Positions 1 to 9,576 are shown, counted from the first letter of the stretch. The stretch: DNA of 64,000 nucleotides from a bacterium (GCA_024278215.1 JAJRTR010000204.1:1-64000), one strand, 5' to 3'. Program-made: numbers and translations. The notes: a model not told the origin generated them from the sequence alone.

Positions 1-1597
1 AAGTATCTATACAATTGCCGGTATTACAGACAAAATCATCAGCGTATATTGTTCCATCAGTACTTCCGACGCAGGCGTTGCCGTCGTTGTCTATACATAA
101 GAATCCATCGTAGTTGAGAATGTCGTAGTTGCCTTCCACGTAGATGTCGCCACTGAAATTCGCCGTGCTGGTGCTGTAGGCCCAGTGGAGGACTTCGGTA
201 TCCACGCCCGCGTCGCGTCTGTATATGGAAATATCGCCCACGGACATGCCGGACGCGGGCGTGCCGTCGCCGTCGTAGATCATGCCGCCGCCGTAAGTCG
301 CGCTCTGCCCGAGAAACAACCTGCCGGTTCCCAGCGAGGAGCCGTAGGCGGTTATGGACGCTTCGTCGGTGTCTATGTCGTAGGCGTGTATGTCGCCCTG
401 GCCTGTGTCGAGGTTTCCGCCGCCGTCGCCGGTTACGTATAATTCTTCGCCCACTGTCACATAGCCCGTGTTGTTGTCATATATCGCGCCGTCGACGTTC
501 AGGTCGCCGGTCACTTCGAGCGTGTCGCTCACGGTGACCCAGCCGGCCGTGTTCTGTATCATCCCGCCCGTGTTGTTGAAGAGAATGTCGGCGCCGCCAC
601 TCATAGTGAGGTTGCCGGTCATCGTGTCGCCCGCCTCGTCGACCCATATATCCGTGACACTCTGGAGATAGCGCCCGTCGGCGTAGCCCAGGTTGAGCGC
701 GTCGTCGTTGCTGTTCGGATTCGCGACGCCTTCTATCCTGTTTGTGCCCATATTCAGTATGCCGCTCATCGTGTCGCCCGCGGTGAGCACATAAATATCC
801 TCGATTTCCGTAGCGTTGAGGCAGTCGGTGCAGCCGTCGTTGACATATCTGGCGTCCGCATAGTCGCGGTCCATAGCATGTGTGCCGGCTGTGGGGTCAG
901 CTACGTTGTCGATGGTGTTTCCGTTCATGTTGAGCGTGCCGCTCATCGTGTCGCCCGCATCGAGCACATACTGCGGGTGGTCGTCGTCGAGCAGTCCGGA
1001 GAGAGAGCCGTGGTCGATACCGCCCGCCGAGGCTGTAATAGTAATCGTATTCGCACCGTCATTCGGTGTTATCGTGATACCACTGCCCGCCACCAGGTCG
1101 ATGTTGCCGCCGTCGTTTGTCACACCGTCCACGCTGCTCACTACATTCACCAGCAGGTCCGCCGCCGTCAGCGTGTTGTCGGTGACCTTGGCCGAGTTGA
1201 CCGTGTTGTCCGCGATACTTATCGCATACATCGCGTAAGCGACGCCCGTAAGCTGCTGCCTCGGCGAGTAGGTCGTGCCGTCCACAGTAACTTCGAGCCA
1301 CAGGTCCAGCGTCCAGTCCGCGTCCGAAAGCGGATCGGCGACAGAGCCAAGCACAACGCTGAACAGACCGTCCGTTACCGACACGGTCACACCCGTCTGG
1401 TCCCATTCGAGGGTCCCGCCGGTTGCGGCATCGTAAATCTTGAAATCCATCGTCTTATTGCCGTCGCTCAGCGGCACGCCGTTACTGTCCGTGAGCCGGC
1501 CCTGATAGTTCAGCTTCGGAGTGACCGCAGCCGCGAATGCAATGTTTGAAGCAAGAACAAACATAACAATCATCAGAATCCCTATTTTGTTTTTCAT
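1..1597 (-). CDS. Secreted repetitive protein with tail-fibre/adhesin-like repeats, C-terminus outside window
   Basis: Open minus frame from ATG at 1597 (MKNKIGILMIVMFVLASNIAFAAAVTPKLNYQGRLTDSNGVPLSDG...) with signal peptide and repeated GDTMSGTLNMNGNTIDNVADPTAG...DYADARY motifs. Not in the ORF track because it runs off the window. Confidence 0.7.
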   Translation of the reverse strand, partial: MKNKIGILMIVMFVLASNIAFAAAVTPKLNYQGRLTDSNGVPLSDGNKTMDFKIYDAATGGTLEWDQTGVTVSVTDGLFSVVLGSVADPLSDADWTLDLWLEVTVDGTTYSPRQQLTGVAYAMYAISIADNTVNSAKVTDNTLTAADLLVNVVSSVDGVTNDGGNIDLVAGSGITITPNDGANTITITASAGGIDHGSLSGLLDDDHPQYVLDAGDTMSGTLNMNGNTIDNVADPTAGTHAMDRDYADARYVNDGCTDCLNATEIEDIYVLTAGDTMSGILNMGTNRIEGVANPNSNDDALNLGYADGRYLQSVTDIWVDEAGDTMTGNLTMSGGADILFNNTGGMIQNTAGWVTVSDTLEVTGDLNVDGAIYDNNTGYVTVGEELYVTGDGGGNLDTGQGDIHAYDIDTDEASITAYGSSLGTGRLFLGQSATYGGGMIYDGDGTPASGMSVGDISIYRRDAGVDTEVLHWAYSTSTANFSGDIYVEGNYDILNYDGFLCIDNDGNACVGSTDGTIYADDFVCNTGNCIDT

Positions 1598-1903
1598 ATT
1601 ATTTGCGCTCCCGCTTTAGTCCTACAATTTAATTTTAGTACTACATGAAAATATTAATCACCTAATTACATTATACCGCAAAATAGAGGCCACTTGAATA
1701 AAACACCGCAAACGTATTTTTTCGGGTTTTTCTGTAGAAAATTATAGCTATAGTGTAGCGTTTTAGTAAAAGGCTAAGAAAAATGACGATGAAATCATGA
1801 TTTATAGTGTTGTATACATTTTATAAACAAAGATGGTTGAAAAAATTTACATGCACATTGCAATTATTTTCATGGAAAAATCATTGAAATAATTTCTTTT
1901 CCA

Positions 1904-1930
1904 GATTTCTTTGTGAGAAATCCGGGTTAT
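1904..1930. repeat. Family D short palindromic repeat (GATTTCtttgtGAGAAATCCGGGTTA)
   Basis: Hairpin-forming sequence related to copies at 15314, 26225, 40008 and 51239. Confidence 0.5.
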
Positions 1931-2550
1931 TTATATTGCAGTTTCTCTCGCAAAGAGAGCGATGCGAATACAATTCCAAAAGCGATGACACCACCTAGAA
2001 AACCGAAAAGAATATGAGTCCCAAGAGCGTTCCATTTACCGAAAATGAGTGCCCATGAAAAAGTTCCCGTCCATGTTTTTACCATCGCATGAACAATAAA
2101 TCTCAGTGCGTTGGCGGCGGCTCCGATTCCTCCCCAGGATACACCGGTCAACCATGTGCTTTCATATTTTCTGTAAATGAGATCCACTATGAACCCGGCG
2201 ATAAAGTATTTCCCTACAAGCCCTATGCCTGCTCCGAATCCTATGGCACTGGAAAAGAACAACCATGTGGTTGATCCGGCCACGAGCCCCATGACAGTTC
2301 CCGCCCCCTTGCCCATGCCATAGTGGCGGTTGAGCAACAACAGCGCCATCCAGTATATTCCGGAACTACCTGGAATCCGTAAACCATGAGACGCCAGAGC
2401 CTGTCTCGTCATGACAAGCCCTATGGAAAAAAGAAAAGTAATTATTATCCCGCGCAACACTGAAGGGGATACCGATTCATCTGTTATATTTCTTACGCTT
2501 GCTGATGATAACTTCATAGCTTCCAACTCCTCTGCCGTTATTTTTTGCAA
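1927..2550 (-). CDS. Integral membrane protein, ECF-transporter S-component-like (start probably 2517)
   Basis: About 200 aa with ~6 hydrophobic segments (SGIYWMALLLLNRHYGMGKGAGTVMGLVAG...). Overlaps the upstream gene end, so likely translationally coupled. Confidence 0.5.
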   Translation of the reverse strand: MQKITAEELEAMKLSSASVRNITDESVSPSVLRGIIITFLFSIGLVMTRQALASHGLRIPGSSGIYWMALLLLNRHYGMGKGAGTVMGLVAGSTTWLFFSSAIGFGAGIGLVGKYFIAGFIVDLIYRKYESTWLTGVSWGGIGAAANALRFIVHAMVKTWTGTFSWALIFGKWNALGTHILFGFLGGVIAFGIVFASLSLREKLQYK

Positions 2551-3199
2551 CTTTTAATATAATCAGCCCGTTTTTCAGCTCGGGCCGGACCCATCCCATC
2601 GTGTTGACTTTCGTTTCCGGGGCAAGCGTCTGCCCGTCGGAACAGACAACCTCATCTATCCCCTGTTCCAACAGGTCCGCTACTGTTACCGTTTCTCCCA
2701 GTTTCCGGGCATCATTCAAGTCAATGAATCGTCCGTCATCGCCGGACGCGCGCAGAGCGCACGATGAGAGTGCCCCGATGATTCCCTGTCCATTACCTCC
2801 GTGCTGAGTGAGGCTGATACCGGCAGTCGCTGCGAGTTCGATTGCTGTTTCCATCTCGAGAACTATATTCTGTGCATCCCTTGCATATCGCAGTACATCG
2901 GCGCCAAGCTGCGCCTCCCCGGCAATACACAGTCCCGGGTCGCTTCCCGAAGCGCTCTCGGATTCCAAAAAATCGACTGCCGTATCTTTGACTTCCGATA
3001 TGTTTTCTTCAGGCACATCAAGCACCATACATGCGCCACTGTTGTGGGAAGTGAACGGGATATCGGGATGTATGAGAAACTGATGGCGTGTCACCCCGAG
3101 GCAGGGGTAAGCCAGACGGCGGGCAAGGCGTCTTGCCATGTTTCCAGTGCCTCGGCTTTCCTCGTTGTCGGTATCGTCTATGCCAATAAAATATTTCAT
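2477..3199 (-). CDS. TiaS-like (tRNA-Ile2 agmatinylcytidine synthase-like) domain protein of unknown function
   Basis: N-terminus MKYFIGIDDTDNEESRGTGNMARRLA resembles the TiaS GIDDTDS motif. Short (about 240 aa), lacking OB-fold/Zn-ribbon regions. GGAG upstream of ATG 3199. Confidence 0.55.
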   Translation of the reverse strand: MKYFIGIDDTDNEESRGTGNMARRLARRLAYPCLGVTRHQFLIHPDIPFTSHNSGACMVLDVPEENISEVKDTAVDFLESESASGSDPGLCIAGEAQLGADVLRYARDAQNIVLEMETAIELAATAGISLTQHGGNGQGIIGALSSCALRASGDDGRFIDLNDARKLGETVTVADLLEQGIDEVVCSDGQTLAPETKVNTMGWVRPELKNGLIILKVAKNNGRGVGSYEVIISKRKKYNR

Positions 3200-3220
3200 T
3201 GGAACACTCCTCATTCACGA

Positions 3221-5197
3221 TCAGTTGAAGTTGTAGCTGAATCCTGTTCTCCAGGTGAATCCGGGAGCCGGGAATCCATCGCTTTTTTCATAGTTTTTGT
3301 CCAGAATGTTTTTCAGTGTAACGAACGCTTCGGAGTTGTTATGGATTTTCTTCTTGATGTTCATGTTGATAACAGTGATGGGTGGAATAGACTGAATGTT
3401 GTTGTTATCGTCGTAATAAACCTGGGTGGATAGATACTGTCCTGAAAGATTCAGTTGCCATTCGTGAGGCAGATCGAAATACATTCTCAAGTTGAGCGTG
3501 TTCTTCGGTCTGTACTGCAATGCGCTGATAGTCGTCGCCGGAGACTCGTCTTCGGCATCCAGGTAAGTATAGCCTATCGAGCATTTTGGGCCGTCGAAAC
3601 ACACACCGGCATAAACTATCTCACTACCGGTTATTTTCGTCGAAACGATGTTCGCATAAGCCGCTTTCCTGCTCGGCTTCTGTATCATGTCGGAAATATC
3701 ATAGCGGAAGATTGAAATATCCAGCGCGGATGATTTTCCAGTAGCGAGATTCCAGTTGAACTGAAGGTTGTCGGATTTCTGAGCGCTGAGAGAAACATTG
3801 CCGGCGTTGGAATCATACAGGTCACGCAGATTGGGGAAGCGCCGTTTTTTTGCGAAAGATACATTTAGTGTTGATCGGGTGCCGGCGATGTAGGAAATAC
3901 CGATCTGCGGGTCGAAGCCGTCAAGCCGCCTGCCTGTCGTCAGGCCGTCCGCAAAGTACGGATTGAAAACGTGAAAAGCCGCTCCGGGTGTTACCGACAG
4001 TCTGTTGCCGGCAGCTATCTCCGCCTCCGCCGCCAGGCTCATAGTCGAGGTTTTCACCAGAGTTGCCGAGGCCGTACTTTTTGCTATAGAGCGCATTTTG
4101 TCGCGTTTTATGTCCAGCCCCCACTTTACAATGTCCCCGCGGGCCGACACATGTGTACCGTGAAGAACAACCCCCAGGGAATCAATATCCCGAATTTCCT
4201 CGTCGAACTGTGAAGATTTTTTACCCGGTGTCACGAGAGTCGTGTAAGTATCATCGACATAATTCATGAGCGAGTAGTACGAATCGGCACGGTAAACTTT
4301 CGTGCGGATAGTGTTGCGTTCATTCAGGTTCCAGTCGGATGTAAAATCGATAAAATGATTATACCAGTCGTCCAGAACCTTGAATGTGGCATTCTTTGCG
4401 CCGACTTCCGGGGGAAGCGCCTTTTCGTTGTAAAAGCCCTGAAAGTTAATGGAGTAATTGGCGGCACCGTAATTATTGGAATATTTCAATGAAACCGCAT
4501 TTTTATCAAACCAGCTTCCGGTGCGCAGGTCGGATGTCTGGTTCAGAGCCGGTTCAAAATCGTCTGAAAGCGAAAAACCGTCACTTTTCCTTCGAGAAAC
4601 CGTGACCGCGAGGCTTTCGTCGTCCCATGCCAGCGCGGCTGCGCCGGAGACACGATACGTCGACTCATCTCCGGCGGCAAGTTCTAATCTGCTGTAACTG
4701 TCGTCGGGGCGCCGGGTGATGATATTGACCGTTCCGCCCATTCCGTTGGGGCCGTAGAGCGGGGAAGCCGTTCCTCTGGTAACCACTATTTTCGACACAT
4801 TGTCCAGCGGCAACTGATCCATGTCGATCTGCCCGTCCCATGGAGAATAGATTGGCATTCCATCTATAAGCACAGACACCTCCCGCTGGCGGAATCCCCT
4901 CATGCGCAGGTAAGCCTCACCCCTGCCTCCCCTGCGGGTGAACATTCCCGGCATCAAATTCAGTGCCTCGTCGACAGTCGTTGCACCTATGGCTTCAAAA
5001 TCAGCTTCGTACAGCGTCACTACATCGTATACCTTGCCGTAATCCGGTGCTGGTGAGGTAACCACAACCTCACCCAGGTCTACCGGCTCCGATTTTTCCG
5101 ATGCACCGGCCACTGTCGCCAACACCAGTATTATTACCGTCGAAACAACTGCTGTTCTGCAAATGCCGATCAAACTGTTCGGAATGAAACTTTGCAT
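3221..5197 (-). CDS. TonB-dependent outer membrane receptor
   Basis: Signal peptide; plug domain (VVVTSPAPDYGKVYDVVTLYEADFEAIGATTVDEALNLMPGMFTRRGGRGEAYLRMRGFRQREVSVLIDGMPIYSPWDGQIDMDQLPLDNVSKIVVTRG); C-terminal aromatic TGFSYNFN. Start chosen at 5197, before the signal peptide; track ORF starts at 5320. Confidence 0.9.
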   Translation of the reverse strand: MQSFIPNSLIGICRTAVVSTVIILVLATVAGASEKSEPVDLGEVVVTSPAPDYGKVYDVVTLYEADFEAIGATTVDEALNLMPGMFTRRGGRGEAYLRMRGFRQREVSVLIDGMPIYSPWDGQIDMDQLPLDNVSKIVVTRGTASPLYGPNGMGGTVNIITRRPDDSYSRLELAAGDESTYRVSGAAALAWDDESLAVTVSRRKSDGFSLSDDFEPALNQTSDLRTGSWFDKNAVSLKYSNNYGAANYSINFQGFYNEKALPPEVGAKNATFKVLDDWYNHFIDFTSDWNLNERNTIRTKVYRADSYYSLMNYVDDTYTTLVTPGKKSSQFDEEIRDIDSLGVVLHGTHVSARGDIVKWGLDIKRDKMRSIAKSTASATLVKTSTMSLAAEAEIAAGNRLSVTPGAAFHVFNPYFADGLTTGRRLDGFDPQIGISYIAGTRSTLNVSFAKKRRFPNLRDLYDSNAGNVSLSAQKSDNLQFNWNLATGKSSALDISIFRYDISDMIQKPSRKAAYANIVSTKITGSEIVYAGVCFDGPKCSIGYTYLDAEDESPATTISALQYRPKNTLNLRMYFDLPHEWQLNLSGQYLSTQVYYDDNNNIQSIPPITVINMNIKKKIHNNSEAFVTLKNILDKNYEKSDGFPAPGFTWRTGFSYNFN

Positions 5198-5292
5198 GAC
5201 AGGACACACTCCACCATAAAATATTTCTCCGTGTTGCCCGCATACGAGGTTGAGGAAACTGGCCCGGAACGTATGTAAAGAGTCCGCCTTTT

Positions 5293-5334
5293 CGTGCCCA
5301 AACAAATGCGGTTTGAGCACGGCACACAGAGTTC
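5293..5334. repeat. Family C palindromic repeat (CGTGCCCAAACAAATGCGGTTTGAGCACGGCAC)
   Basis: Near-identical to 46731-46765; CGTGCCCAAAC pairs with GGTTTGAGCACG. Confidence 0.6.
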
Positions 5335-5342
5335 TTATCTGC

Positions 5343-5366
5343 TTAGCGACAACATGTTGTCGCTAA
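5343..5366. promoter_or_regulatory. Perfect 24-bp palindrome TTAGCGACAACATGTTGTCGCTAA in TonB receptor leader
   Basis: Read directly; perfect two-fold symmetry, possible operator. Confidence 0.5.
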
Positions 5367-5402
5367 AGGCGAACAAAGGGCCTAGTCTGGTTCAGGGGAA
5401 AT

Positions 5403-5438
5403 AAAAAAACGGCTGCCGCCTGATACACGCGCAAGCCG
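5403..5438 (-). terminator. Putative intrinsic terminator between riboswitch candidate and TonB receptor
   Basis: Minus strand CGGCTTGCGCGTGTATCAGGCGGCAGCCGTTTTTTT: imperfect stem followed by T7. Confidence 0.6.
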
Positions 5439-5460
5439 ATATGGTTTTTTGTTTCATTTA

Positions 5461-5562
5461 CTGTCTCCTTTCCAAGCACGGGAGGTCGGCGGATTTCCCC
5501 GCCGGCCCTACAGCCCTGGAACCTTAGTCTTTTTCGACCTTAGGCCATCAGGGTCGGAGATT
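5461..5562 (-). ncRNA. Candidate Moco/Tuco-like riboswitch
   Basis: Minus strand UCUCCGACCCUG...CCUAAGGUCgaaaaaGACUAAGG...CAGGGCUGUAGGGCCGGCGGggaaauCCGCCGACCUCCCGUGCUUGGAAAGGAGA. Nested stems UCUCC/GGAGA, CCCUG/CAGGG, CGGCGG/CCGCCG. CCUCCCGUG...GGAAAGGAG resembles Moco RNA as I recall it. Lies upstream of the terminator and receptor gene. Confidence 0.45.
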
Positions 5563-5601
5563 TTCAGAGTGTAGTGTCATTATCTTCAAATGTCAACATA
5601 A

Positions 5602-5780
5602 GAGCCAATTGCAAAATTATGTTCGAAGCGAGGTCGAACGAAATTATTCTGAAGCAAGGCAGAGGTGTAAAATCCTTGCAGGCGTACTTGCAGAGTACGT
5701 CGAGGACGATTTTGCGCCGACAACGCAGCTATGGACAATAGCAGCCGACCGCAGCCGAATCAGAATTTTACAATTGGCTC
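5602..5780 (+). mobile_element. Family A MITE-like element, copy A1
   Basis: GAGCCAATTGCAAAATTATG...CAGAATTTTACAATTGGCTC terminal inverted repeats, flanked by ATAA on both sides. Confidence 0.8.
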
Positions 5781-5809
5781 ATAAGAAAAAAAGTTTGTCG
5801 CCGGGCGCG

Positions 5810-7186
5810 TCATTTGCCCGAAAAATATTTTATCTGCAACCATTCTTTCAGATTGTCGCGTGCGTCCTCGACACCGATGAGTGAGTACTCCGCCTGCCAG
5901 TTGCTCTTCTCGGCAAACAGCATGATATATTCTTTCCCGATAATGTCTTCGTCTCCGAAAAACGCCGGGAGAGCGCCGGACTTGACATATATGTCCTTGC
6001 TCAGGATCTTGCCCTCATACACTTTATCAATGTGTACGTCGAGAATCCATTTTCTTATTTTGTACTCGCCCGGCTTCGAGTCTTCCACCTTTTTGCTCTT
6101 TATTTCGCCGAGAATTATGTATCCGGCGCGGCGCAGTTTTTTCGACAGCTTCGGACCGAATGGGGATATCTCGATCCGCACGTCAGACGCCAGTTCACGT
6201 GTCGTCTCATACAGCAACTTCTCGCGTGTACGGATGATGCCGAGGAGTTTGGAGCGGAGCCTCGACTCGTCACCTGTGTCGATATGCGCGAAAAGTTTTG
6301 TGTTCAGGTAGGGAAACGGCCTCTCGTACATAACGAGTGTGCGTGGCTGGAAGTCGGGTTTCTCGAAATATATTTTTATTTCTCTTAATTTCGGTCTCAT
6401 CACACGGAATTGTATCCTGCCGACGCCGCCGTTTTCGCCTGTACCGTTTTCGAATGCGTCATTGTTGTATGCCGCGATCGAAGGATACTCGGAAACGATT
6501 CCCATGATATCTTTATGTATAGCTTTTATAACTTTATCCGCGGCGGCACTGATTTTATTCTCATCGAGAATCCGTTTCGCGTTGAATGTCAGCCTGTTGG
6601 ACTCCGACAGCCCGGACCACCAGTTTCTCGGTTGCGGTTCGACAACCCGGTAGTCCGCGCCATACTCGACACGCAGGGCGTGTTCGCCTTCGAGCACAGT
6701 AAGTACTGTCAGCGTCATGATCTTTTCCTTCTCGCCCGGGTCCAGCCTCATCGCGTCCGCTGTCTCGGCGGATTCCGGTGGGTGGCTTTCCTTTTTTACG
6801 ATACCCGTTCCTGTTGTCGCCTTGTCGTCGGTGAATATCTGGAAATAAACGCCTTCTTTCTTATTTGTCGTCCATATCCTCTTGAAGTAACGTGTGTCTT
6901 TGCCGTTGTTTTGCAGGTAGACATCAATCACAGGTGTTTCTCCGGGCTCGTAGACTGCTTTTTTGCTGGTCAGATATATTTTCAAAGTCGGGTCGTACTG
7001 TTTTTCCTGCGGTTTCTTGTTTTTTTGCTTGCCGTACCCCTCCTGTTTTCTCTTCATCACGTTGCCGGGGTCCTCTGCGTGTGAAAGAGTCGAGCACATC
7101 AATGCAAGCGTAGCTGTAAACAATATGACAAAACAAGCAATTCTCATCGCGCTGTTCTTCGAGCCCATAATCTTTTCCTCCACCAT
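5810..7186 (-). CDS. Hypothetical exported protein
   Basis: Long ORF with signal peptide (MRIACFVILFTATLALMCSTLSHA); no family recognised. Confidence 0.75.
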   Translation of the reverse strand: MVEEKIMGSKNSAMRIACFVILFTATLALMCSTLSHAEDPGNVMKRKQEGYGKQKNKKPQEKQYDPTLKIYLTSKKAVYEPGETPVIDVYLQNNGKDTRYFKRIWTTNKKEGVYFQIFTDDKATTGTGIVKKESHPPESAETADAMRLDPGEKEKIMTLTVLTVLEGEHALRVEYGADYRVVEPQPRNWWSGLSESNRLTFNAKRILDENKISAAADKVIKAIHKDIMGIVSEYPSIAAYNNDAFENGTGENGGVGRIQFRVMRPKLREIKIYFEKPDFQPRTLVMYERPFPYLNTKLFAHIDTGDESRLRSKLLGIIRTREKLLYETTRELASDVRIEISPFGPKLSKKLRRAGYIILGEIKSKKVEDSKPGEYKIRKWILDVHIDKVYEGKILSKDIYVKSGALPAFFGDEDIIGKEYIMLFAEKSNWQAEYSLIGVEDARDNLKEWLQIKYFSGK

Positions 7187-7224
7187 CTAATGATACCACA
7201 ACGACAATGATTACACATTTAAAC

Positions 7225-9531
7225 TTAACCGTTTCGAGTGCGCAGGAGCCGTGCGACCGGTCCGAGAAAGGCGGCGAACACTGTCAGACAGGCCGGCAAC
7301 AGCAGTCTGAATGAACCGGCCACGCCGAGCAGCGGGAAAAGGATCGTACCCATAAGCAACGCTCCCGTACAGGCCCCGAACAAATCTGCGGCGTACAGGA
7401 AACCCGCCGCGCCGCTTTCCGTCATTCCTTTCCGCACGTTCCACAACGATACGGCACACGGATAAATAAATCCTGGTGCCGCACCCCCCGCAAAGATGAG
7501 AAATGTGATCGCGGCGGCATCGAATATCGTCGATCCGCTGCTCAGGTATGTATATGCGTAACCTGCGGCGGCGACCACCGCCAGGCCACAGGCCGCCGCG
7601 GGCAGGCTCCATGCCGCGCCGACACCGCGCCCCCGCGCGACACGCGCCCCGGCCGCCCCGCCGACCGCCGCGCCGCCCAGAAATGCCGCCGTCAGCAGTC
7701 CCAGGTATTGATATACAATTCCGAAAACCGTCTGGAAGTGAAAAATCAGCACAAGTTCCACAAGTATTCCCGTGAAGCCGACAATGAAGACTCCGCCGGA
7801 CATCGCGACATGGCTTCCGGGTCCGCCGGAAAAACCAGCCGCGAAAAGAATGGCGGCGGCAAGCAGGAAGTAAATCGTGATGTTTCCCGTTACAATACGC
7901 CTCGCCGAGCCGATAATCCTGTATGCCGGAGACCTGAAATATGTGGAAGTAAAAACGGAATGCAGAAAAACACTAACAGGCCGTTTGTCGGAATCCGGCC
8001 GCACATCGTCCCGGCTTGTAAGCCATTGGAAAGCGGCCCCCATTTTATCGTCCGTCATTGAATATTCCATTATGTCGTCGCTGAACTGCGACAGCGCGAA
8101 CCCGATCCGGCCGGCGTCGAAATAATACGCCGCCGAATCCGCGCTGAAATGTGCGGACTTTATTCCTCTGGCATTGAAACGCGCGGCGGCCTTTTCCGCG
8201 GAGATTTCGAGTTGTCTTCCGGGCGACCACAGAAGGAATGTCTTCGGCCCCGGAATGAGCAGTGGCATGGCGGCATCGAGTTGTTTGTATGTCGCGATTA
8301 TGCTCCCGAGCAGCGCGACTTCGGCGCTCCCCATATAGTTTTCAGTAAAGGGTACACTGGTTGCGGCGAGCCCCGATTCCGACAACCTGGCGCGCAGCAG
8401 CGAGAGGAACTCGACTGTAAAATAACGGTTTTGCTGAAGAGTGCGCGGCGCATCGGCTTCAATGATTATTACATCATATTTACGATCCGTTTTCGCCAGG
8501 AAGCGACGCGGGTCCCGCACGATTATGTCGACGCGCGGGTCGTCGTAAATCCACTTCAGATTATCGGGACACAGCCGCCTTCTCACAGCCTGCATCCGTG
8601 GATCGAGTTCCACCACGTCGATTTTTTCGATGCCGTGCTTGAGCGCTTCGCTGACGGTTGTCGCGCTTGCGCCGATTGTCATTACCCGGCGCGGGGCGGG
8701 ATGCGCCAGCAGGGGTATATGCGCGGAATACTCACCGAATACACTGTCTGGCACAGCGCCCGTGAATTGGCCGTTCGAGAAGATGCTGTACTGCTCGTCA
8801 TCTTTCAGCACTGTTATGTTGCCGTAGCCGGATTCCATGCTGAATTCGATGTTCCTGCCCCAGGCCGTTTCACGCGTGTGTTTTTCGACCCGGGCTATCC
8901 AGAACGGCGAAGAAATAAGCAGTACGGCAGCTACCGCGAGAACAACATTCCGGGTCGCGCCGCTTAAATTGAATGTTCCGGCGATAATGACGGCGAGTCC
9001 CGCAAGTGCGGCACACGAGGTCGGCGACAGCAGTTGCACGAGCAACAGGCTGAAAGTGACGCCCCCGACGACAGAGCCTGCCGTGTCGAGAGAATAAACG
9101 ATGCCCGCGCCGCCCCGCCCGCCTTCATCTTCGGCAGACCTGCATAAAACGGAGAATAGAATGCCTGTGAATACACTCACCGGCCCGAGCGCGATAAGCG
9201 CGGCGAGCAGCGTCGTTCCTACCGGTATCATTTCACCCTGGTGAAAACCCAGAAGCTGCCCCTGGCAACGCGCCCAGAAAATGGAAAAAGGTATCAGGAG
9301 CCCATACACGATAAGGAGCCACGCGATCGCAGAGGGCGGGGGTTTGAAAAACTTCACCGCAAGCCCCCCGGCCGTGCTCCCGACACCCACCCACAGCAGC
9401 CACGCGAAAAACACCAGCGCTATCGACAGTTCGTCGCCGCTGCTCGCGACCATCAACTCGCGAGCGAGCAACAACTGCGCTACCATCGCCCCCGCTCCGA
9501 CTGTAGCTATGGTCAGTGCTCGTTTATTCAA
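7225..9531 (-). CDS. Membrane protein with spermidine-synthase-like domain between two transmembrane halves
   Basis: TM halves around YGNITVLKDDEQYSIFSNGQ...VMTIGASATTVSEALKHGIEKIDVVELDP...FTVEFLSLLRARLSESG. Confidence 0.75.
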   Translation of the reverse strand: MNKRALTIATVGAGAMVAQLLLARELMVASSGDELSIALVFFAWLLWVGVGSTAGGLAVKFFKPPPSAIAWLLIVYGLLIPFSIFWARCQGQLLGFHQGEMIPVGTTLLAALIALGPVSVFTGILFSVLCRSAEDEGGRGGAGIVYSLDTAGSVVGGVTFSLLLVQLLSPTSCAALAGLAVIIAGTFNLSGATRNVVLAVAAVLLISSPFWIARVEKHTRETAWGRNIEFSMESGYGNITVLKDDEQYSIFSNGQFTGAVPDSVFGEYSAHIPLLAHPAPRRVMTIGASATTVSEALKHGIEKIDVVELDPRMQAVRRRLCPDNLKWIYDDPRVDIIVRDPRRFLAKTDRKYDVIIIEADAPRTLQQNRYFTVEFLSLLRARLSESGLAATSVPFTENYMGSAEVALLGSIIATYKQLDAAMPLLIPGPKTFLLWSPGRQLEISAEKAAARFNARGIKSAHFSADSAAYYFDAGRIGFALSQFSDDIMEYSMTDDKMGAAFQWLTSRDDVRPDSDKRPVSVFLHSVFTSTYFRSPAYRIIGSARRIVTGNITIYFLLAAAILFAAGFSGGPGSHVAMSGGVFIVGFTGILVELVLIFHFQTVFGIVYQYLGLLTAAFLGGAAVGGAAGARVARGRGVGAAWSLPAAACGLAVVAAAGYAYTYLSSGSTIFDAAAITFLIFAGGAAPGFIYPCAVSLWNVRKGMTESGAAGFLYAADLFGACTGALLMGTILFPLLGVAGSFRLLLPACLTVFAAFLGPVARLLRTRNG

Positions 9532-9576
9532 TGTGCAATCGGCTCAACTATCTTCGATTTGAAATATTGCTCCGCC

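Noticed and set aside
5461-5562. Cobalamin riboswitch upstream of the TonB receptor
   Set aside because: No recognisable B12 box (GCCACTG) or other conserved cobalamin-riboswitch segments; the stem set fits a Moco/Tuco-like RNA better.
5609-5884. ORF MQNYVRSEVERNYSEARQRCKILAGVLAEYVEDD...
   Set aside because: Lies mostly inside repeat A1; the same peptide-like string appears in A3 only because the DNA is repeated. Not a credible gene.
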